Shown: piece after piece, positions 1 to 5,914 of the stretch
Layout of the letters: every line of letters starts with the position of its first letter
Position numbering within the stretch: position 1 is the stretch's first letter
Made by a program: the position numbers and the translations under genes
Source: Ekhidna sp.
GTDB lineage: Bacteria; Bacteroidota; Bacteroidia; Cytophagales; Cyclobacteriaceae
Reading direction: 5' to 3'
NCBI GenBank assembly: GCA_028821635.1
Contig: JAPPDO010000007.1
Span: 1-5,914, forward strand
DNA length: 5,914 nucleotides
Notes under the pieces: generated by a model
What the model was told of the DNA's origin: nothing
What the model saw: the letters and a program-made list of their open reading frames with translations, nothing else
Databases searched by the model: none

Positions 1-376
1 CCTGCGTCTCTGCCTGAAGCAATTCCAACCTTTTTTTACTCATTTTCACTCGAAAGCCATCAAATATGACCCAATTAACATTGATGCCCGGATTCAAAGA
101 ATTTAATATGGTCTGACCTTGGGTTGCAGTGGGGAAAGCCACCCTCACATTATCCGTCAGGGAGTTATTCTGATTAACATTCAACGTAACTGTCGGCCAT
201 TTTCCTGCTTCTCCCCAGCTATTGTTGTTTTTGGCTGCCTCAGTATTTCCCTTCTCAATTAAAATGCTGTAGTTTCGTAACAGCCCGATTTGAATTGCAT
301 CAGAAAGCGATAATTGCTCTTGTGCATTAAGCTGTAGAAGGCATACGGTTCCCAGCAAAAGCAGTAACTTTCTCAT
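1..376 (-). CDS. TolC-family outer-membrane efflux protein, N-terminal part (cut by window edge)
   Basis: Only the first 125 residues are present; the gene runs off the left edge. It should form the outer-membrane channel and periplasmic tunnel of the tripartite pump encoded just upstream. The start at the ATG 374-376 gives a clean signal peptide: MRK, then a Leu-rich core, then LNA-Q as a likely signal peptidase I site near residue 18. Cys12 does not sit in a lipobox, so a lipoprotein is unlikely. The mature start (LSLSDAIQIGLLRNYSI, residues 22-38) is the first helix typical of the TolC family, and NWVIFDGFRVKMSKKRLELL near residues 101-120 matches the family's strand-to-helix transition around a conserved 'FDG' turn. 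The gene starts 18 bp after the permease stop codon, with no Shine-Dalgarno sequence (upstream bases CACTGAAA), so it is presumably the third gene of the efflux operon. The substrate cannot be told. Confidence 0.9.
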   Translation of the reverse strand, partial: MRKLLLLLGTVCLLQLNAQEQLSLSDAIQIGLLRNYSILIEKGNTEAAKNNNSWGEAGKWPTVTLNVNQNNSLTDNVRVAFPTATQGQTILNSLNPGINVNWVIFDGFRVKMSKKRLELLQAETQ

Positions 377-394
377 TTTCAGTGATATTAGTAA

Positions 395-3300
395 TTATGC
401 GGATTCTTTGTATTCCTCTATTCTTTTCTGATCTATCAGCACTCTTTCAACTTCTTCTCTCTCAGGCTTCTTACCTGTCCATAACCATTTGGCGTATCTT
501 CTCACGTCATTAAAAATGATGATAAATACCGGAAAGAAAAGCAGGATAATTGCCGTACCAAAAAGCACTCCATAAGCTACTGAAATAGCCATTGGTATGA
601 GGAATTGTGCCTGAAAACTGGTTTCTTTAATTAACGGATAAAGACCTAAGACGGTAGTGAGAGAGGTGAGTATAATAGGTCTAAATCTCGATAGTCCGGC
701 ATTGTAAGCAGCTTGGTAGACCGTCATCCCTTCCGTTTTAACAAGGTTGTTAAACTTAGCAAGGAAGACTACTGCATCGTTAATAATTACTCCGGACAAT
801 GCCACCATGCCCCAGGCACTCAAAAGAGAAACCGGAAGTTCTTTTGCCGGAGAAATCCAATCTTCAATACCGTGTCCTAAAATAGCACCGAACCAACCTA
901 ACGGAATCATTATAATAATCAACACCGCTTGATAGAAGGATCTGAAAGTAATCATAATGATAAAGAAAATAAGCAAGAATGCCCCTCCAAAATAAGATCC
1001 AATTTCTTGCCCTGCTTTTGCACTCTCTTGGGATTGGCCTCCATAGTCTACAGTTACGGAAGGATATTTGGCTTGTAAGTTTGGAATAATGTCTTCACGA
1101 ATTTTCTTCAAGACCGGAGGGACCTCGCCAAAAGGGTCTATCATATCAGCTTCAACGGTAACTGCCCGAGAGGCATTATAGTGTTGGATTCCTGATACGC
1201 CACGTTCAATCTTATAATCGGCAAGCTGTTTAATTGGAAATTCCTGCCCCGTGGTAGTTTTCACCTTTACATCCTCTAATTGGTTAATACTCTTTTTACC
1301 GGAATCGGGATACCTTACCCAAACTCTTAGTTCATCATTACCTTTCATGAATCTTTGTATCTCTTCACCAAAGAATCCTTGACGCATTTGTTTGGTAACT
1401 TCGTTGTGAGTGAGTCCAAGAAAATACGCCTCGGGTCTTAAATCAAACAACATCTCCCTCCTACCTATTGGCACATTATCCTCTATTTCTTTTAAATCAG
1501 CGATGTTAGTAAGTTCCTTCTTCAGGAAATTTTTTGCATCCGCTAACTCGTCGTAGTTTTTCCCTAAAAGCCTTATTGAAACGGGCTTACCCCATCTATT
1601 GCCCCCACCGATATTGAACTTCTCCGCCTCAGTGACAGGCCCGATCTCATCTCTTATTTTCTTGATAAGATCAAATTGATTAATGCCATAATCATCAAGT
1701 TCTTTGTAAAAGATATTGATATTTCCAGTATGTGAACCTGACTCCCATTGCGAATTACCAACATTCGAGAACGTATTATTAATAATATCATCCTTGATGT
1801 CCAGTTCAGCCTTTAGTTTGGCATTGACACTCCAGATAGCCTCCTCAAACTGTTCTAAATATGCTTCTACTTTTTGCTCTCGTTCACCCGGCTTAAAAGC
1901 GATATTGACATTGAAACTATTGAAAGGAATCTGAGGGAAGAAGGTAGACTTTATCTGCCCCCCCGCTAAAAGCCCAACGATGAGGATCATAAATGCAAAA
2001 ACACTCGCTACGGATATTACCCTGTATCTCATGGTAAACGCCAGTGCTCTTCCATAAATGTTGATCTTCATGTAATCAATTGCACCATTGAGTGCTGATC
2101 TGATTTTGAAACTTCTTGTATTTTCTTTCTTGATTTGAAGGACATGCTTACTTGCAAGATGAGCGGGCAGTACAAAAAAGGCTTCAAGCAACGAAAAACC
2201 TAAACTAAAACATACCACCACTGCCATATCTCTCAAAAACTCAAAACCACCGGTCAAAAGAAAGAGCGGGGTAAATGCAACAATCGTAGTGGTAACGGAT
2301 GTAAATACTGCGGGGAGTACTTCTAGGGTGCCGTGAACAGCGGCTTTGATCGGATTACCATACTTTTCAAAATGAGCATAAATATTTTCTGCAATCACAA
2401 TCCCATCATCCACCAGAATTCCAATAACGAGGATCATTCCGAAAAGAGAAATCATATTGATCGTAAGGCCGACGAATGATCCAAGAATGAACATCCCCAG
2501 AAATGAGGAGGGAATGCCCCAGGCAACCCAGAAGGAGAGACGAAGACTTAAAAACAATCCCAGCGAAATCAATACGAGCAACAAACCCAACATACCATTG
2601 CCTGTAAGCAGGTCTAAACGTTGATTCAGCATTGACATAAAATCCCAGGTCATGTGTAACTCAACGGCACTATGCTTTTCATTGAACGTATCAACATAGT
2701 TGTTGACCACTTTTGAGATTGCCTCCAAATCCTCCGTTTCCAGTTTCCTTACTTCTATAAAAACCGCCTGCTTCCCGCTAAGCATTGATTTATTCGGAAC
2801 GTCCGAAAACTGTTCTTTGATGGTGGCTACATCTCTCAACAGCAACTTACTGCCATCGGAATTGCTGCGTACTACAATCTCTGAAATCTTAGACGCATCT
2901 GTTTCTTTGGCCCTCGATCTTATCAGCACTTCCTCAGAAGAGGATTTGATGGAACCTGCGGAAATATCCCGATTATTTAGCCTAACAGCATCAGCCACTT
3001 GGTCAAAGGTTAGGTTATACCTTAACAAGTCTTGTTCCGACACCTCTATTGAAATCTCTAAAGGGGGGAATCCCGAGATGTTTATTTGTGAAATAGCATC
3101 AAAGGCAAGCAGTTCATCTTCCACCTCTTCTGCAAAAGTTTTCAAAGATTTCAGATCAACATCCCCTGTTAGCGCAAGCCATTGTGCGGTTGATCGCTGT
3201 TTTTGCTTGGTAACAATCGGCTTTTCTGCGTTTACGGGGAAGGAGTTAATTCCATCTACGGCATTTTTAACCTCAGTATAAATATCATCTATATCAAAGC

Positions 3301-3604
3301 TTTCAAGTGTAATGATGGTAATTCCTGCCGCATTTTCCGAAGAAGTTGAAATGATCTCATCAATCCCGGCAATGGGATTAATCGCTTCTTCAATTTTAAG
3401 CGTAACACCCTCCTCCATTTCCTCAGGAGAAGCTCCCGGGTATGAAACCGAGATGGTAATGTTCCGATCTGACCTGGTTGGGAAAAAGGACTTTTGCGTT
3501 AAAAGCATCGCCACTAAACCGCCAATCAGGGTTAAAGCAATGAGGATATTCGCAAGAATTGGAAATTTTACGAAATATTCTACGAGGTTTTTAATAACAG
3601 TCAT
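395..3604 (-). CDS. RND-family efflux permease (AcrB/HAE type), inner-membrane pump subunit
   Basis: This 1069-residue protein has full AcrB-type length and layout: TM1 (about 13-35), a first periplasmic domain (36-336), TM2-6 (about 337-482), TM7 (about 528-550), a second periplasmic domain (555-870) and TM8-12 (about 870-1030). A short charged cytosolic tail follows. Family landmarks are visible: FFPTRSDRNITISVSYPGAS at 40-59, ILVDDGIVIAENI in TM4 with Asp399 and Asp400 (equivalent to AcrB Asp407/Asp408), and SRFRPIILTSL in TM11 with Arg973 and Thr980 (equivalent to AcrB Arg971 and Thr978). The VDD motif fits a drug/hydrophobe (HAE) exporter rather than a CusA-type metal exporter. By family it works as a trimer driven by proton influx. 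The TM10 lysine of AcrB is replaced by Asn942, followed by Asp943. The gene starts 12 bp after the adaptor gene stop, without a Shine-Dalgarno sequence; MTVIKNLVEYFVKFPILANI is a normal family start. The substrate is unknown. Confidence 0.96.
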   Translation of the reverse strand: MTVIKNLVEYFVKFPILANILIALTLIGGLVAMLLTQKSFFPTRSDRNITISVSYPGASPEEMEEGVTLKIEEAINPIAGIDEIISTSSENAAGITIITLESFDIDDIYTEVKNAVDGINSFPVNAEKPIVTKQKQRSTAQWLALTGDVDLKSLKTFAEEVEDELLAFDAISQINISGFPPLEISIEVSEQDLLRYNLTFDQVADAVRLNNRDISAGSIKSSSEEVLIRSRAKETDASKISEIVVRSNSDGSKLLLRDVATIKEQFSDVPNKSMLSGKQAVFIEVRKLETEDLEAISKVVNNYVDTFNEKHSAVELHMTWDFMSMLNQRLDLLTGNGMLGLLLVLISLGLFLSLRLSFWVAWGIPSSFLGMFILGSFVGLTINMISLFGMILVIGILVDDGIVIAENIYAHFEKYGNPIKAAVHGTLEVLPAVFTSVTTTIVAFTPLFLLTGGFEFLRDMAVVVCFSLGFSLLEAFFVLPAHLASKHVLQIKKENTRSFKIRSALNGAIDYMKINIYGRALAFTMRYRVISVASVFAFMILIVGLLAGGQIKSTFFPQIPFNSFNVNIAFKPGEREQKVEAYLEQFEEAIWSVNAKLKAELDIKDDIINNTFSNVGNSQWESGSHTGNINIFYKELDDYGINQFDLIKKIRDEIGPVTEAEKFNIGGGNRWGKPVSIRLLGKNYDELADAKNFLKKELTNIADLKEIEDNVPIGRREMLFDLRPEAYFLGLTHNEVTKQMRQGFFGEEIQRFMKGNDELRVWVRYPDSGKKSINQLEDVKVKTTTGQEFPIKQLADYKIERGVSGIQHYNASRAVTVEADMIDPFGEVPPVLKKIREDIIPNLQAKYPSVTVDYGGQSQESAKAGQEIGSYFGGAFLLIFFIIMITFRSFYQAVLIIIMIPLGWFGAILGHGIEDWISPAKELPVSLLSAWGMVALSGVIINDAVVFLAKFNNLVKTEGMTVYQAAYNAGLSRFRPIILTSLTTVLGLYPLIKETSFQAQFLIPMAISVAYGVLFGTAIILLFFPVFIIIFNDVRRYAKWLWTGKKPEREEVERVLIDQKRIEEYKESA

Positions 3605-3616
3605 TATTTTTATAAG

Positions 3617-4822
3617 TTATGATCCTACTTTATTAACAGCTTGTATCTCTCCTCCGTTCTCTTGAGATTCCCGTTCTTCTCTCAACTCAAGATCAATGTC
3701 ACGTTGTTCCCTTTTTTCAACAAGCATATTGTTGTATGCTCCAATTAATGGCTCTATTACCAAATTCGTTCCTTCTTCAAGTCCATTAAAGATTGCATTT
3801 TCATCCGTTAATCGAAGGATTTTTACGGGTTTTACTTTTAAGACTGAATCCTGAACGATGAAAACTTCATCTCCATTATAAATCGCATTCCTAGGTATGA
3901 TCATACCATTTGTTATGGTCCTCGAGGGTATGGCAGCCTGAAGAAATTGCCCATCATAAATACGATTACCATTGGGCCTGATGGCAATGAAAACATCTAT
4001 GGACTGCGTGTTTTGATTTACATAATCACTGATTCTTGCCACATTTCCTAACCATGATTGCTGTGTTTCTTCCGAATAAACTTCAACTTCAGCATTAGAA
4101 ATAATCCATGAAACATCTTTTGTCTCTACGGCCACTTTCAATTCGTGAACTCCTTTTCTAATAATCTTACCAATGTTGCTCCCCTCGTTCACAAAAGAGC
4201 CGGATTGTAGAATTACTTGGGTAAAACTTCCATTAAATGGAGCGTAATAGCGATGCTTTCCCAATCTTACTTCTTCTCTTTTTATTGCATAGTAAGATGA
4301 ATAAATCCCTTTAGTAGCTAGAAAGGTCTTCTCTTTATTTGACTTTACCTTCGGCAGTTCTCCAAAAGATTTTTCAAGGTCTAAAGCATTGAAATACTCC
4401 TGCCATGTATCAAAATTCTCCGCAAAATCTACCTTGAGGTCGGGTAAAATTCCTGCTAAATCGCGAAGGAAATTACTTTTTTGAGATTTTAGATTTAATT
4501 GTATCTCCTCATCATCTACGTAAAAAAGAAGCATGCCCTTTTTGAAACTTTGCCCCTCTTTCAGTTTAACGCTTCCTTGAAACATCCTTCCGGAGACCTC
4601 AGATAAAAGGTCTAATGATTGTGCAGTCTCTACTCTTCCGTAAGTAACAATTTCCGTATTAAGTTTTTCGTATGCTACCGGATGAGTGAGCACCGTCTTT
4701 TTAGCTACTGAAGGTTTATTGATTTTGGGTGCTTCTTTTTGGCTTGCAAAAAAACCTGCCAGCATAAACGCTATGATGATTATGCCTAAAGCAGAACCCA
4801 GGATGATTAGCTTTCTTTTCAT
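3617..4822 (-). CDS. RND efflux periplasmic adaptor (membrane-fusion protein, HlyD/AcrA family)
   Basis: This 401-residue adaptor would link the permease to the TolC-type channel. An N-terminal membrane anchor or uncleaved signal (about residues 4-25, IILGSALGIIIIAFMLAGFF) has no lipobox cysteine, so it is probably membrane-anchored rather than lipidated. The split biotinyl-lipoyl domain is clear: LLSEVSGRMFQGSVKLKEGQ at 72-91 and the return half YYAPFNGSFTQVILQSGSFV at 192-211. Between them (105-190) the usual regular coiled-coil hairpin is replaced by a segment with several Pro, Trp, Phe and Tyr residues. The beta-barrel follows (about 225-300), then a membrane-proximal domain with MIIPRNAIYNGDEVFIVQD (307-325), and a highly charged tail from about residue 368. 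First gene of the adaptor-permease-channel operon. The ATG start is preceded by ATCACTCAAA, with no Shine-Dalgarno sequence. Family assignment is firm; the cargo cannot be inferred. Confidence 0.93.
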   Translation of the reverse strand: MKRKLIILGSALGIIIIAFMLAGFFASQKEAPKINKPSVAKKTVLTHPVAYEKLNTEIVTYGRVETAQSLDLLSEVSGRMFQGSVKLKEGQSFKKGMLLFYVDDEEIQLNLKSQKSNFLRDLAGILPDLKVDFAENFDTWQEYFNALDLEKSFGELPKVKSNKEKTFLATKGIYSSYYAIKREEVRLGKHRYYAPFNGSFTQVILQSGSFVNEGSNIGKIIRKGVHELKVAVETKDVSWIISNAEVEVYSEETQQSWLGNVARISDYVNQNTQSIDVFIAIRPNGNRIYDGQFLQAAIPSRTITNGMIIPRNAIYNGDEVFIVQDSVLKVKPVKILRLTDENAIFNGLEEGTNLVIEPLIGAYNNMLVEKREQRDIDLELREERESQENGGEIQAVNKVGS

Positions 4823-4967
4823 TTTGAGTGATTAATTCAATTGTATTTATGTAAAAAAATGAACTATATTATGTGATATTTCTAACTAACAATGTTGAGT
4901 AGTGTTATCGGAAATTAAGTGATAGTACATTTACAATATCCAATTCTATTTTCAACGAACAATAAGA
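4823..4967. other. Intergenic region upstream of the efflux operon
   Basis: This 145-bp AT-rich gap separates the CheC-like gene from the adaptor gene and is the likely place for the efflux operon promoter, if the operon has its own. The best candidate on the minus strand is ATTG (4890-4893), 21 bp, then TATAGTTC (4861-4868), which only partly matches the Bacteroidota pattern TTTG-N19-TAnnTTTG. A second box, TACAATTG (4838-4845), fits the -7 consensus at five of six fixed positions, but has no -33 partner and would leave a very short leader. I see no convincing terminator hairpin after the CheC-like stop, so read-through from that gene into the operon is possible. Confidence 0.3.
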
Positions 4968-5579
4968 TCAGATGACGATGTTCAATTTTGAAATCCGCAT
5001 AAAATTTTTATCAATCAACCAAAGAAAATAGGGAGATATATTGACCACCACGCCTGATAGCATTGATCTTACGTAAAACTGCGTATTTATCTGTTCATTT
5101 TCGTTTTCAAGATAGTCATTAACTAAATCCCCCCTCATGTTCCGTATAACGGGTACTTCCGGTATCATTTGGACTCCGAGAAGATCAGAAATTGCCACTA
5201 TAGACTGGTTCGCTATCATATTCTCAATTTCAGACATAAAGTCATGCTTCATCATTTTCGTCTGTGTATTTCGTTTAGTGACCACACTTTCGGGAAGATT
5301 TACGCTGTTTATCAAATCCATCTCATGATTATTAATCACGAAATATAATGCTCCGTTGATTTCTCCTCGAAATGCTACCCTCATAAGGTTTACCTTAAAT
5401 CTTCCAAGTTCGTCAAGTTCAGGAATCCTTCCAATTGGCCCTAATCCAAATCCCATGATTTTTGGCCTTATACGAATTTTTAGCATCTTTTCCATAGATA
5501 CAGCCGCTTTATCCAAAGACTCTAGGATTATATCTTCAACGATTTTCATGTGTATCAAAGAGAACTCTTCCTTACTCAC
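4968..5579 (-). CDS. CheC-like protein (CheC/CheX/FliY phosphatase family), stand-alone
   Basis: This 203-residue soluble protein has no signal peptide or membrane segment. The family removes phosphate from response regulators such as CheY-P. Residues 113-143 match its signature D/S-x3-E-x2-N-x22-P exactly: Asp113, Glu117, Asn120, Pro143. A related but degenerate copy lies near the N-terminus (Asp16, Glu20, then Asp23 where Asn is expected), followed by KAAVSMEKMLKIRIRP. The two glutamates are 97 residues apart, close to the spacing I recall for the two sites of Thermotoga CheC, and the length is CheC-like rather than the shorter CheX. FRGEINGALYFVIN (70-83) fits the central strands. Only the second site therefore looks intact. 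The chosen start is a GTG (5577-5579) directly after an in-frame TAA; an ATG at codon 11 (5547-5549) is the alternative. No kinase, regulator or flagellar gene is in view. Family call from motif and layout only, not from a search; a divergent unrelated protein remains possible. Confidence 0.65.
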   Translation of the reverse strand: MSKEEFSLIHMKIVEDIILESLDKAAVSMEKMLKIRIRPKIMGFGLGPIGRIPELDELGRFKVNLMRVAFRGEINGALYFVINNHEMDLINSVNLPESVVTKRNTQTKMMKHDFMSEIENMIANQSIVAISDLLGVQMIPEVPVIRNMRGDLVNDYLENENEQINTQFYVRSMLSGVVVNISPYFLWLIDKNFMRISKLNIVI

Positions 5580-5609
5580 TTATTCGCTTTTCAAGTTTTG
5601 ACACGTTCA

Positions 5610-5617
5610 CAAAATTA
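5610..5617 (-). promoter_or_regulatory. Candidate Bacteroidota -7 box for the CheC-like gene
   Basis: On the minus strand these bases read TAATTTTG, a perfect match to the Bacteroidota -7 consensus TAnnTTTG, about 30 bp ahead of the proposed GTG start. That would give a leader of roughly 20-25 nt. The -33 element is weak: only TTTAGG stands about 20 bp upstream where TTTG or TTG is expected. The position in a same-strand gap behind the symporter gene makes a promoter here reasonable. AT-rich sequence can give such a box by chance. Confidence 0.4.
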
Positions 5618-5649
5618 AATAGGTCTAAAGATTCTGCCTAAATTAAATA
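5612..5649. repeat. Pair of 10-bp direct repeats overlapping the candidate promoter
   Basis: AAATTAAATA occurs at 5612-5621 and again at 5640-5649 (TATTTAATTT on the minus strand), 28 bp apart start to start, near three helical turns. The downstream copy overlaps the candidate -7 box and the upstream copy covers the -33 zone. This arrangement could be a paired protein-binding site, but the motif is pure A/T in an AT-rich gap, so chance is a fair explanation. Confidence 0.3.
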
Positions 5650-5740
5650 ACCATTAAACTCTCTATAAGTAACCTCTCCCCGACGGTAACCAAGATATTA
5701 GATTGAATAGGGAATAACATCCTGAATTACATGAGGTCAG

Positions 5741-5782
5741 CCCCCCCCCCCGTCTTAATCACCCCCCACAGAAAGTTCCCCC
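5741..5782 (-). repeat. G-rich tract with an 11-base homopolymer; possible G-quadruplex
   Basis: On the minus strand the sequence has a run of five G (5778-5782), a 10-base loop, six G (5762-5767), another 10-base loop, then eleven G (5741-5751). The first two runs are inside the symporter gene, the stop codon is in the second loop, and the long run begins 3 bp after the stop. Four G-tracts can be drawn by splitting the long run, so an RNA or DNA quadruplex at the end of the message is conceivable. The homopolymer length is also a likely sequencing or assembly error. Confidence 0.45.
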
Positions 5783-5914
5783 TCCGTGCTTGCAACAAGG
5801 GTGGCGACGGTGGCATCGCCGGTTACATTTACCACAGTTCGGCACATATCCAGGATTCGGTCTACGGGGAAGATGATGGCTATCCATGCGGGGTTAAGTC
5901 CTACTGACTGCAAG
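5755..5914 (-). CDS. Dicarboxylate/amino acid:cation symporter (DAACS, GltP/DctA/SLC1-like), C-terminal end
   Basis: The last 52 residues are present; the gene continues past the right edge. They hold the diagnostic TM8 motif of the family, [20 protein letters not shown] (residues 17-36 of the fragment). By alignment with the archaeal homologue GltPh, the Asp in LDM corresponds to Asp394 (substrate amino group), the Arg to Arg397 (substrate side-chain carboxylate), and Asn and Asp in NVTGD to Asn401 and Asp405 (sodium site). Keeping the Arg points to an acidic substrate such as aspartate, glutamate or a C4-dicarboxylate, rather than neutral amino acids. The protein ends with [12 protein letters not shown] and a TAA at 5755-5757. 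A hand count gives about 56% GC (86 of 154 bases, 5761-5914), richer than short stretches sampled in the other genes. It is 175 bp upstream of the CheC-like gene, with no functional link visible. Confidence 0.88.
   Translation of the reverse strand, partial: LQSVGLNPAWIAIIFPVDRILDMCRTVVNVTGDATVATLVASTEGELSVGGD

Noticed and set aside
747..1934. Short plus-strand frames at 747-932 and 1716-1934
   Set aside because: Both are inside the permease gene on the opposite strand and show no family motif or start signal.
2700..3281. A 193-codon open frame on the plus strand
   Set aside because: It is wholly antisense to the permease gene, which has clear family motifs in that span. Its product is Ser/Leu-rich with no recognisable domain, as expected for a shadow frame.
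3312..3665. A 117-codon plus-strand open frame spanning the permease/adaptor junction
   Set aside because: It is antisense to two well-supported genes, and its product has no recognisable feature.
395..4822. A metal-exporting (CusA-type) RND system
   Set aside because: TM4 has the VDDGIV pattern of drug-type pumps, and the adaptor lacks methionine- or histidine-rich metal-binding stretches.
4924..4943. Possible hairpin after the CheC-like stop (GATA..GTA / TAC.TATC on the minus strand)
   Set aside because: The stem is seven A/T-rich pairs at most, with bulges and no T-run, so it is too weak to call a terminator.
5137..5601. Two plus-strand open frames (5137-5328 and 5356-5601) opposite the CheC-like gene, which could have made a plus-strand gene
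   Set aside because: The minus-strand frame carries the exact CheC signature and a single long product. The plus-strand frames are short, separate and featureless.
5649..5695. Three GGTTAC/GGTTAT copies on the minus strand upstream of the CheC-like gene
   Set aside because: Spacing is uneven (17 and 22 bp) and the six-base unit is too short to separate from chance.
5721..5740. Possible terminator stem CTGA/TCAG downstream of the symporter stop
   Set aside because: It has only four base pairs, a loop of about 11 bases and no following T-run.

Overview
The window looks like a piece of a Bacteroidota chromosome, most likely from the Cytophagales side of the phylum. The evidence is indirect. 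Genes are AT-leaning, their starts lack Shine-Dalgarno sequences, and the one good promoter-like box fits the Bacteroidota -7 consensus TAnnTTTG. The gene set (a tripartite RND pump plus a stand-alone CheC-like protein) is also common there. I assign no species.

All five recognisable genes lie on the minus strand, so transcription runs from right to left. From the right edge: the C-terminal end of a sodium/proton:dicarboxylate (glutamate-type) symporter (5755-5914, cut by the window); a 175-bp gap with a G-rich tract and a likely promoter; a 203-residue CheC-like phosphatase (4968-5579); a 145-bp AT-rich gap; then an efflux operon in the order membrane-fusion protein (3617-4822), RND permease (395-3604) and TolC-type outer-membrane protein (1-376, cut by the window).

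The three efflux genes are separated by only 12 and 18 bp and should be co-transcribed. Together they encode a complete inner membrane to periplasm to outer membrane exporter. The permease keeps the two TM4 aspartates of the proton relay, but has Asn where AcrB has its TM10 lysine. The adaptor has an unusual, proline- and aromatic-containing segment in place of a regular coiled-coil hairpin.

The CheC-like protein is the least ordinary gene. Its second half matches the CheC/CheX/FliY signature D/S-x3-E-x2-N-x22-P exactly, whereas the first site is degenerate (Asn to Asp). No response regulator, kinase or chemotaxis gene is visible beside it. I see no mobile element, CRISPR array, tRNA or rRNA, and no clear sign of a wholly new system. 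The observations worth following are the orphan CheC-like gene, the altered proton relay and the G-rich tract at the end of the symporter gene.
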